A program made the position numbers and the translations under genes. Under the pieces are notes generated by a model. The model made no database searches, was not told where the DNA came from, and saw only the letters and a program-made list of their open reading frames with translations. DNA of 64,000 nt from contig JAJEFK010000012.1 of NCBI GenBank assembly GCA_022820505.1, positions 1 to 64,000 on the forward strand. The letters are read 5' to 3'. Positions 8,699 to 16,223 of the stretch are shown here, one piece after another. Position 1 is the stretch's first letter, and the number at the start of each line of letters is the position of its first letter. This DNA is from Acidimicrobiia bacterium. Its GTDB lineage: Bacteria > Actinomycetota > Acidimicrobiia > Acidimicrobiales > Poriferisodalaceae.

Positions 8699-10000
8699 AT
8701 GGCTGCCAGCGGGACGGTCGAGCCGGCATCGACTCTGACGCCTGAGGGCTACAGCGCCCGCATCGCCGAGGCGAATGCGGAGCGGATGCTGCGAACAGCC
8801 CGCGCGCTGCTCATCGAAGGCCCGAAGGGCTGCGGCAAGACATGGCTGGCGAAGCACTTCGCTCGCAGCGAGGCATTGCTGGAACAGGATCCTGCTGTGT
8901 TCGCGCTGGCCCAAGCCGAACCCCACCGGGCGCTGGACGGCGCCACGCCGAGATTGATCGACGAGTGGCAACGCGTTCCGGCGCTGTGGGGGGCCGTCCG
9001 AGGCGCATGCGACGCCCGAGCCGTGGCAGGTCAGTTCATTCTGACTGGCTCGGCCACTCCGTCCGATGACCTCACCCGGCACTCTGGAGCGCTGCGCGTT
9101 CAGCGCCTTGCGCTGCGGACCATGTCGCTCGCCGAACGAGGACTGTCCGCACAGCAGGTGTCGCTTGCCGGACTCTTGCGGGGAGAGGCGCCAGAAGCCG
9201 GCCCGACCGGACGAGGTGTGCCTGAAGCAGTCGAAGCGCTGTGCCGCGGCGGCTGGCCCGGTCTCGACGACAGCGTGCCAGTGCGAGACGTGACCGCCGC
9301 GTTGCGGAGCTATCTCGACGACGTAGCGCGTACCGACATCCGCCAAGTCGATGGTGTCGCGCGAGACCCGGTGCGAGTGCAAGCGCTGCTGCGCTCGCTG
9401 GCACGCAACGTCGGCACAGCAGCAAGCCTGAACAAGCTGGCTGCCGAAACCAGTGCCGCTGCCCCGCTCAGCCGTCACTCGGTCCGTGCCTATCTCGACG
9501 CACTCGAACGGCTGAATGTGCTGGAACCGTTGACGGCGTGGCCCACCCACTTGCGCTCCCGATCGCCGCTGCTGTCGAGCCCGCGGCATCACTTCACAGA
9601 TCCGTCACTGGCCGTCGCTGCCCTGCGAACCGGGCCCGAGCGCCTGCTGGCCGACCCCGAGGCGCTCGGCCTGCTGTTCGAATCGCTCGTCATCCGGGAC
9701 CTGCGCATCTACGCCCAGGCCGCCGATGCAGAGGTATTCGCATTCCGCGACGCCGCCGGCAGCGAGGCCGACGCCATAGTCGATGCCGGAGACGGCCGCT
9801 GGATCGCAGTCGAGGTCAAACTGGGCGGCAGCGAGCAGATCGAGCAAGCCGCCCGTACGCTGCTGACCGTCCACGACAAGGTCGACGAGACCAAAATGGG
9901 CCAAGCGGCAAAACTCGCAGTGATAACCGCAGCCGACAGCTACTCATACCAGCGCCCCGATGGAGTCTGCGTCGTGCCTCTGTTTGCTCTCGGTCCTTGA
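8699..10000 (+). CDS. AAA-family ATPase with C-terminal DUF4143 domain
   Basis: 433 residues. The Walker A motif GPKGCGKT is at about residues 41-48, and a Walker B-like strand PRLIDEWQ follows at about 84. The C-terminal part is a DUF4143 domain with nuclease-fold-like residues (E...EADAIVD...WIAVEVKLG) near residues 345-380. Members of this ATPase family are widespread, often strain-variable, and mostly of unknown function; many have been linked to mobile or defence/toxin contexts. The gene stands alone behind the GGTAGAT repeats. The next gene begins 73 bp downstream. Confidence 0.85.
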   Translation: MAASGTVEPASTLTPEGYSARIAEANAERMLRTARALLIEGPKGCGKTWLAKHFARSEALLEQDPAVFALAQAEPHRALDGATPRLIDEWQRVPALWGAVRGACDARAVAGQFILTGSATPSDDLTRHSGALRVQRLALRTMSLAERGLSAQQVSLAGLLRGEAPEAGPTGRGVPEAVEALCRGGWPGLDDSVPVRDVTAALRSYLDDVARTDIRQVDGVARDPVRVQALLRSLARNVGTAASLNKLAAETSAAAPLSRHSVRAYLDALERLNVLEPLTAWPTHLRSRSPLLSSPRHHFTDPSLAVAALRTGPERLLADPEALGLLFESLVIRDLRIYAQAADAEVFAFRDAAGSEADAIVDAGDGRWIAVEVKLGGSEQIEQAARTLLTVHDKVDETKMGQAAKLAVITAADSYSYQRPDGVCVVPLFALGP

Positions 10001-10073
10001 CGGCGATCTGCAGCACCGCTATGCCGGTGTGGTCCACGGTCACGGCGCGCCGTCCGGCCTGCCCGTCGGCGAG

Positions 10074-11096
10074 ATGCCACGCTGCGCCGACGACACTGAA
10101 GCCAGACTGACGCCAGTGCTCCACGGCGTATCGGTCACCATTGCGGCAGTGCTGCTGTCGGCGGCCTGCAGCGGTTCGGGGCCGACGCCCGGCGCTGGTG
10201 ATTCGAGCGGCGGCGACGGTCTCACTGCATGCGAGCGCGAGCGTCTGGCCGCGGCGCTCGGCCTGGCCGATGCAGCGGAGCTGTCACTGCCGCTCGAATC
10301 CGCTGACGAGCCGCTCGCCGACATCGCCCGCGACATCTGCGCGCTCGACACCGGCACTCGACGATCCACGACACCGTCGGACACCGGGATGCGCTCCCCT
10401 GCGCAGGAGCGTGACGCCGCCTTGCCCGCATCGCTGGTGGGTGCGCCTGCGCGCTTCGATCCGGACGACAGCCCGCCCGGAGACGATCCAGCACTCGACG
10501 AGCTCTGGGTGATGTGCGGGCAGGGCTCGGCCAGCGCCTGCAATGCCTTGCTGTACGAGTCGCCAGCGGGCAGCGACTATGAGGCATTCGCGTTCAGCTG
10601 CGGGGGGCGCGAGAACCTGCACTGCAGCGTGCTGCTCGGCGATCCGGGCGCCGACGCCGGCCTGCTGGGCATCGAATTCGATCCCGAGTCTCCGGCGCCG
10701 GGGAGCATTCCCGAATTGGACGGCTGGTGGACGGCGTGCGCCGAAGGCAGCAGCCGTGCCTGCTCGCAGCTGGTGCTGTCGGCGCCAGGCGGGTCGGCCT
10801 ATGCCAGTTTCGGCTGGACCTGCGGCGGTCGCACCGCACGGGACTGCGTCTTGCTGGTGGGCGACGACGGCGCTCCGCCGGCACTGGCCGGCCGGTCGCC
10901 CCAGGATCCGCCGCCCGGCGACGACGAGTACCTGGATCAGTTGTGGCAGCGCTGCGGCGCCGCCGACGCGTCGGCATGCCGCGACCTGGCCGCCTTCGGA
11001 CCCCCCGGAAGCGATTACGAGCGGTACGCGCTGTCGTGCGGCTGGAGGGCCGTCAGGGCCTGCGCCCGACTGTTCGCAGAGCTGTCCGGAGGCTGA
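10074..11096 (+). CDS. Putative lipoprotein with three Cys-rich repeats
   Basis: A lipobox (LLSAAC) follows a short hydrophobic stretch, so the protein is probably exported and lipid-anchored. After a polar linker come three ~62-residue repeats, each carrying the pattern LD-x-x-W-x-x-C-x7-C ... S-x-x-GS-x-Y-x-x-[FY]-x-x-[ST]-C-G ... C. The four Cys per repeat could form two disulfides. Similar C-terminal repeats occur in other actinobacterial exported proteins, but I know of no assigned function. The start is uncertain: ATG 10074 is used here; GTG 10116, closer to the signal sequence, is an alternative, and the open frame extends to 9960, overlapping the previous gene. Confidence 0.72.
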   Translation: MPRCADDTEARLTPVLHGVSVTIAAVLLSAACSGSGPTPGAGDSSGGDGLTACERERLAAALGLADAAELSLPLESADEPLADIARDICALDTGTRRSTTPSDTGMRSPAQERDAALPASLVGAPARFDPDDSPPGDDPALDELWVMCGQGSASACNALLYESPAGSDYEAFAFSCGGRENLHCSVLLGDPGADAGLLGIEFDPESPAPGSIPELDGWWTACAEGSSRACSQLVLSAPGGSAYASFGWTCGGRTARDCVLLVGDDGAPPALAGRSPQDPPPGDDEYLDQLWQRCGAADASACRDLAAFGPPGSDYERYALSCGWRAVRACARLFAELSGG

Positions 11097-11200
11097 GCCC
11101 CGAGCCCGAGCGGCCCGCGAGCGAAGCGAGCCAGAGCGGCAGGCTCCGTGCGACGCCGTGGCCCGAGCCGCCCGTGCGCGTATCTGGCGCCCGTTGGGGC

Positions 11201-11206
11201 TAGACA
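11201..11206 (+). promoter_or_regulatory. Possible leaderless -10 box (TAGACA)
   Basis: TAGACA lies 7 nt before the GTG at 11214, the spacing of leaderless promoters in this window, although the last base departs from TAnnnT. It supports GTG 11214 over the upstream ATG at 11148. Confidence 0.35.
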
Positions 11207-11213
11207 ACACGGC

Positions 11214-13610
11214 GTGATCGCCGACGCATTGGCCGCAAAGCGCATTGCCATCACCGGTGCAACCGGTTTCCTGGGCACGGCGCTCGTCGAGCGGCTGCTG
11301 CGCTCGGTGCCCGATTGCGAGCTGGTGCTGCTGGTGCGGCCGGGGCGACGCACCGATGTGAACCGGCGCGTGCAGCGAGAGATCCTGCGCAACGACGCAT
11401 TCGAGCGTCTCCGCGCTGCGTGGGGCAGCGACTTCGACGAGATCTGCGGCCGGCGCATCACGGCGGTGTCCGGCGATGTGAGCGTCGACGGCCTCAGCCT
11501 CTCCCCCGGCGACCTCGAGCTGCTCTGCGGCTGCGACGTCATCATCCACGCGGCCGCCACCGTCAGCTTCGACAGCCCGCTGGATGCATCGATCGAGACC
11601 AATCTGCTCGGTCCCAACCGATTGCTCGAGGCCTGCCAGTCCCAAGGCGCTGCGCCGCATTTCATCGCGGTGTCGACGTGCTATGTCGCCGGGAATCGGC
11701 GGGGTTCAGCAGCCGAGGTATTCCTGGCCGACACGCCGTTCTCGATGGACGTCGACTGGCGCGCAGAGGTGTCGGCCGCGCGCCGCACCCGTGCCGATCT
11801 CGACGCCGCCAGCCGCACCCCCGAGCGCCTGCGCCGCTTCCATCGTGACGCGCGTTCCGAACTCGGCCCCGCCGGCCTGCCGCTGCTGGCGGCCAAGACC
11901 GAGCAGCTGCGCCGGGAATGGGTGGACGCCGAGATGGTCACCGCCGGCCGCAGCCGCGCGACCTCGCTGGGATGGCCCGACGTCTACACGTATTCGAAGG
12001 CGCTGGGCGAGCAGGCGCTGGTGGAGCTGCAGGGCGACGTGCCCATCTCCATCGTTCGCCCGTCCATCATCGAATCGGCCTTCGCCGAGCCGTCGCCGGG
12101 CTGGATCCGCGGCTTCCGCATGGCCGAGCCGCTGTTCGTGTCGTTCGCCAAGGGCGAGCTCGACACCTTCCCGGGCTACCCCGAAGGCATCATCGACGTC
12201 ATCCCGGTGGACATGGTTGCCGCGGCGATCATCGCCGTGGCGGCGCGAGGGCCGGTGCCCGAGCCGGAGATCTTCCAGGTGGCCTCGGGTGCGGTGAACC
12301 CGCTGCGCTTCAAGGTGCTGACCGAGACGACCATGCAGTGGTTCCAGGACCACCCCGTCTATGACGCCAAAGGTCATCCCACGGCCAGCACCCAGTGGAA
12401 CTACGCCGGAGCGAGCGGCCTGGAAGAGCAGCTCGACCGGGCCATGTCGCTGTTCAACACAGCAGAGAAAGTGGTGCACCGCCTGCCGATGCGGGGCCGC
12501 AACGACTTCACCATCCGGCTTGCGCAGCGGCGAGCCGGACTCGAGCAGATCCGCGACTACGTCCTGCTGTACGGCGCCTACGGCAAGTGCGAAGCGCTGT
12601 ACGAGATCGACCGCACGACCGAGCTGTGGGAATCACTGCCTGCTGCCGACCGCGAGCGATTCGGTTTCGATCCGCGTGTCATCGACTGGGCCGCCTACAT
12701 CGCCGAAGTGCACCTGCCGACCGTCATCGCCCAGGCGCGCGTCAAGACCACGCCCCAACCCCGCACCGGACCCAGTCGCAACGAGCGCCTGCGTACCGCG
12801 GTGCTGGACCCGGCACGCCACTTCGCCGCATTCGACCTCGAGAACACGCTGATCGCGAGCAACGTGGTCGAGACCTATGCATGGCTCGCAACCCGGCGGC
12901 TCGATACGCCCCAGCGAGTGCGCTTCGCCCTGCGCACCCTCGCCGAGACGCCTGGCCTGTGGCGACGGGATCGCCGCGACCGCACCGATTTCCTGCGCTA
13001 CTTCTACCGGCGTTACAAGGGTGCGCCGGTGGGCCAGCTCGACGCCGATGCGGCGGAGATGCTCAGCCACCTGTTCCTGACCAAGGCGTTCCCGGCGGGA
13101 CTGCGACGGGTGCGTGAGCATCGAGCCGCCGGGCATCGCACGGTGCTCATCACCGGTGCGCTCGAGCTGGCCGTGCAGCCGCTGGCGCCGCTGTTCGACC
13201 ACATCATCGCTGCGCGCATCGACAGCCGCGAGGGGCGCTATACCGGCGAGATGATCGACGTGCCGCCAACCGGCGAGGTGCGCGCCCAGATGATGGTGGA
13301 CTGGGCGGCAACCGAAGGGCTCGACTTGGCACAGGGCGTGGCGTATGCCGATGCGGCATCGGACATGCCGATGCTGGAGGCCGTGGGCTACCCGGTAGCG
13401 GTGAATCCCGAGACCCGGCTCGTGACCATTGCCGACAAGCGGGGATGGCTGTGCGAGAACTGGGAACGCTCCCCCGGCGGCCCCAGGCCCCTGCTGCCGA
13501 TCGCGCCGACGTTCCGGGTGCGCGCCAACACCGACCGCCTCGACCGCACGCATCGGTCCCGCCGAGCCCGCTCCACGGTCGGGAATCACGCTGAAGGATC
13601 TCGACGGTGA
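11214..13610 (+). CDS. Fatty acyl-CoA reductase (extended SDR) fused to a HAD-IB phosphatase-like domain
   Basis: 798 residues. The N-terminal part is an extended short-chain dehydrogenase of the fatty acyl-CoA reductase/male-sterility (NAD_binding_4) type: nucleotide-binding GATGFLGT near residue 15, HAAATVSF, STCYVAG, and the catalytic YTYSK (Tyr258/Lys262). A linker resembling the FAR C-terminal domain follows. From about residue 538 there is a HAD superfamily domain: motif I FDLENTL at about 540, a TGA motif II, and the DxxSD motif (YADAASDMP) at about 711. The predicted reaction is reduction of acyl-CoA to aldehyde or alcohol; the HAD domain may act on a phosphorylated lipid intermediate (inference). 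Motif I has Glu where HAD phosphatases have the second Asp. The stop overlaps the next start by 4 bp (GTGA), implying translational coupling. Confidence 0.85.
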   Translation: MIADALAAKRIAITGATGFLGTALVERLLRSVPDCELVLLVRPGRRTDVNRRVQREILRNDAFERLRAAWGSDFDEICGRRITAVSGDVSVDGLSLSPGDLELLCGCDVIIHAAATVSFDSPLDASIETNLLGPNRLLEACQSQGAAPHFIAVSTCYVAGNRRGSAAEVFLADTPFSMDVDWRAEVSAARRTRADLDAASRTPERLRRFHRDARSELGPAGLPLLAAKTEQLRREWVDAEMVTAGRSRATSLGWPDVYTYSKALGEQALVELQGDVPISIVRPSIIESAFAEPSPGWIRGFRMAEPLFVSFAKGELDTFPGYPEGIIDVIPVDMVAAAIIAVAARGPVPEPEIFQVASGAVNPLRFKVLTETTMQWFQDHPVYDAKGHPTASTQWNYAGASGLEEQLDRAMSLFNTAEKVVHRLPMRGRNDFTIRLAQRRAGLEQIRDYVLLYGAYGKCEALYEIDRTTELWESLPAADRERFGFDPRVIDWAAYIAEVHLPTVIAQARVKTTPQPRTGPSRNERLRTAVLDPARHFAAFDLENTLIASNVVETYAWLATRRLDTPQRVRFALRTLAETPGLWRRDRRDRTDFLRYFYRRYKGAPVGQLDADAAEMLSHLFLTKAFPAGLRRVREHRAAGHRTVLITGALELAVQPLAPLFDHIIAARIDSREGRYTGEMIDVPPTGEVRAQMMVDWAATEGLDLAQGVAYADAASDMPMLEAVGYPVAVNPETRLVTIADKRGWLCENWERSPGGPRPLLPIAPTFRVRANTDRLDRTHRSRRARSTVGNHAEGSRR

Positions 13611-15196
13611 CCGCGCGCAAGGGCCTCGTCCTCGAGGTGGATCGCACGACCCCGCCGATCCTGTTCCACCACGGCGAGGGGCTCCGCCTGGAGAAGCTGC
13701 CCGTCGGCAGCCGTGTCGTCTACCCCAACGAACCGCTGGATCCGGTGCGCGATCCCGAACGTGCCATCGCCGAAGCTCTGGCCAATCCGCTGGGCGATCG
13801 TGATCCCCTGGCCGCATACATGCAGCCAGGCATGAAGCTGACCATTGCCTTCGACGACCTCTCCCTGCCGCTGCCCCCGATGGCCGCCCCCGACATCCGC
13901 GGCCGGATCATCGAGCAGGTCCTGGACATGGCCGCCGCCGCCGGTGTCGACGATGTCGAACTCATCGCGGCCCTGGCGCTGCATCGCCGCATGACCGAAG
14001 CAGAGCTGCGCCACGCCGTCGGCGACCGCGTGTACGACGCCTTCGCCCCCCACGGCCAGCTCTACAACTTCGACGCCGAGGATCCCGACGCGCTCACCCA
14101 CCTGGGCACCACCGACGCCGGCGAGGAAGTGGTGATCTCCAAGCGCGCCGCCGAGTCGGACCTGCTGGTGTACGTCAACATCAACCTGGTGTCGATGGAC
14201 GGCGGCCACAAGAGCGTCGCCACCGGCCTGTCGCCCTACACGGCCCTGCGCCACCACCACAACGTGCACACGATGCTGCACTCGACATCGTTCATGGACC
14301 CCGAGAGCTCGGAGCTGCACACTCGCAACTGGCGCCAGGGACGCCTGCTGGCAGAAGCCGGTGTGAAGGTGTTCCAGATCGAGACGACGCTCAACAACAA
14401 CGAATTCCCGTCGCCGTACGACTTCCTGAAGCGGCGCGAGTGGGAGATGACGCCGCGAGACCGCATGATGCTGATGGGCACCAAGACGGCGCTCGACCTG
14501 ATGTCCCGCCGACAGGCCCGGCGCATCTTCCAAGGCATCCGGGCGCCGTACGGGCTGACATCCGTGCAGGCCGGCGAGGTCGAGGCCGTGCACCGCCAGA
14601 CGCTGGAGAACGTCTACCGCCAGCACTTGGTGCGGGTGGAAGGCCAGACCGACGTGCTGACGATGGGGCTGCCCTACATCTGCCCTTACAACGTCAACTC
14701 CATCATGAACCCGATCCTGGTGGCGTGCCTGGGTCTCGGCTACTTCTTCAACCTGTACCGGGGCAAGCCGCTCGTCCGCCACGGCGGCGTGGTGATCATG
14801 ACGCACCCCACGCCGTGGGAGTTCCACCCGGTGCACCATCCCAGCTACATCGACTTCTTCGAAGAGGTGCTCGCCGACACCACCGATCCGGCGGTCATCG
14901 AGCACCGGTACGAGAAGCGCTACGCGGAGGACGAGTGGTACCGGCACCTGTACCGCACCTCGTACGCCTACCACGGTGTTCACCCGTTCTACATGTGGTA
15001 CTGGTGCGCGCATGCGCTCGAGCATCTGGGCGGGGTGATCATCGTGGGCGGCGACAAGGCCGCCACCCAGCGCATGGGCTTCCGTTCGGCTTCGACGATG
15101 AATGATGCGCTCGAGATGGCAACCGACGTGGTCGGGCGCGACCCGTCGATCACTCACTTTCACAATCCGCCCATGCTGATGGCCGATGTCGTCTGA
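13607..15196 (+). CDS. LarA-like (DUF2088, nickel-dependent racemase fold) protein
   Basis: 529 residues. The GTG start overlaps the preceding stop, and AAGGA lies 8 nt before it. The sequence has the LarA/DUF2088 layout: a substrate-region equivalent (AALALHRRMTEAEL, about residue 123) and a Lys/His motif (GGHKSVATG..TALRHHHN, about residues 198-216), comparable to the Lys and His ligands that hold the nickel-pincer cofactor in LarA. It is about 100 residues longer than LarA. The usual cofactor makers (larB, larC, larE) are not nearby. It sits between a fatty acyl-CoA reductase and an acyltransferase, so a role in processing a lipid hydroxy-acid or headgroup is possible. The substrate is unknown. 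Confidence 0.75.
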   Translation: MTARKGLVLEVDRTTPPILFHHGEGLRLEKLPVGSRVVYPNEPLDPVRDPERAIAEALANPLGDRDPLAAYMQPGMKLTIAFDDLSLPLPPMAAPDIRGRIIEQVLDMAAAAGVDDVELIAALALHRRMTEAELRHAVGDRVYDAFAPHGQLYNFDAEDPDALTHLGTTDAGEEVVISKRAAESDLLVYVNINLVSMDGGHKSVATGLSPYTALRHHHNVHTMLHSTSFMDPESSELHTRNWRQGRLLAEAGVKVFQIETTLNNNEFPSPYDFLKRREWEMTPRDRMMLMGTKTALDLMSRRQARRIFQGIRAPYGLTSVQAGEVEAVHRQTLENVYRQHLVRVEGQTDVLTMGLPYICPYNVNSIMNPILVACLGLGYFFNLYRGKPLVRHGGVVIMTHPTPWEFHPVHHPSYIDFFEEVLADTTDPAVIEHRYEKRYAEDEWYRHLYRTSYAYHGVHPFYMWYWCAHALEHLGGVIIVGGDKAATQRMGFRSASTMNDALEMATDVVGRDPSITHFHNPPMLMADVV

Positions 15197-16166
15197 GAAG
15201 CCGGGGATCTCCCACCTCGGGGCCAAGCGCGCCCAGCGCACGAGGGCGTCGGTGACGCGCATCATGCGCGGCGCCGACTTCCCGCTGCGGGCGGCCGCCA
15301 CCCCTCGGGGCCAGACGCCCCTGCCGGTCAACGCCGGCGCGAACTACGACACCGACTGGGCTCGACGCTTCCCGGCTCGGGTTGCCCGACGGGTGGCACG
15401 CGACACCATCGTCCGCGCCCTCGTGCGCTATTACGCCCAGCCGACGATCAAGGGCGTGGACCGGCTCAGCGAGCTGGACGGTCCGGCGGTGTTCGCTGCC
15501 AACCACCAGAGCCATGTCGATACGGCGGTCATCGCCACCTCCGTTCCCGAGCCGTGGTGCAACCGGCTCGTGGTCGGCGCTGCGGCCGACTATTTCTTCG
15601 GGAACCGGGCGACCTCGGCGATCTCTGCGCTGTTCGTCGGCGCCATCCCCATCGAGCGAACCGCACTCAACCGCCGGACCATCGACAAGGCGGTGACGCT
15701 GCTGCGCGGCGGCTGGAGTCTCGTGATCTATCCGGAGGGAGGTCGTTCCCGCGACGGCTGGGGTCAGCAATTCCGGCCCGGTGCGGCCTTCCTGGCCAAG
15801 CAGGCAGGTGTACCGGTGGTGCCCGTGCACATCCGGGGCACCTTCGACATCCTGCGCAAGGGCCGTGCGTGGCCCAGGCGGGCCCGCTCGGTGATCAATT
15901 TCGGCCGCCCGCTGAGCTTCGACGAGGGCGAGAACAACCGCCGCTTCACGCGGCGGCTGCAAGCCGCGGTGGAGGGGCTCGCCGACGAGACCGCCACGGG
16001 CAACTGGTTCGCAGCCCGCCGGCGCCTGCACAGCGCCGACAGCCCGGGCCTCGAGGGCCCCACGGCTTCAGCGTGGCGGCGCCGCTGGGCGCTCACCGAG
16101 CCCGCGCCACCCGATGGTTCCTCTGCCACCGCAACGGCCTCAAAGCGCCGCTGGCCCTACGTCTGA
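15186..16166 (+). CDS. 1-acyl-sn-glycerol-3-phosphate acyltransferase-like protein (PlsC family)
   Basis: 326 residues, starting 11 bp inside the previous gene. It has the acyltransferase block I NHQSHVD (HX4D) at about residue 103 and block III YPEGGRSRDG at about 182, then V-P-V-V-P-V-H. There is no clear transmembrane anchor. A ~90-residue N-terminal extension is rich in Arg. It is the third gene of the operon with the FAR-HAD and LarA-like proteins and probably esterifies a glycerol-phosphate or alcohol acceptor with acyl-CoA. The acceptor cannot be told from sequence. Confidence 0.85.
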   Translation: MSSEKPGISHLGAKRAQRTRASVTRIMRGADFPLRAAATPRGQTPLPVNAGANYDTDWARRFPARVARRVARDTIVRALVRYYAQPTIKGVDRLSELDGPAVFAANHQSHVDTAVIATSVPEPWCNRLVVGAAADYFFGNRATSAISALFVGAIPIERTALNRRTIDKAVTLLRGGWSLVIYPEGGRSRDGWGQQFRPGAAFLAKQAGVPVVPVHIRGTFDILRKGRAWPRRARSVINFGRPLSFDEGENNRRFTRRLQAAVEGLADETATGNWFAARRRLHSADSPGLEGPTASAWRRRWALTEPAPPDGSSATATASKRRWPYV

Positions 16167-16210
16167 GCATTCACTCCAACAGGTTCAGGTGTCTGAGCCA
16201 CTTCGGCTCG

Positions 16211-16216
16211 TATCGT
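16211..16216 (+). promoter_or_regulatory. Leaderless -10 box TATCGT
   Basis: TATCGT ends 7 nt before the ATG at 16224, implying transcription starting at or next to the start codon of the ABC exporter gene. Confidence 0.5.
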
Positions 16217-16223
16217 TCGATTC

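Noticed and set aside
13586-15331. A 581-codon minus-strand open frame over the LarA-like gene
   Set aside because: It has shadow composition; the plus strand has the overlapping start, ribosome site and family motifs.
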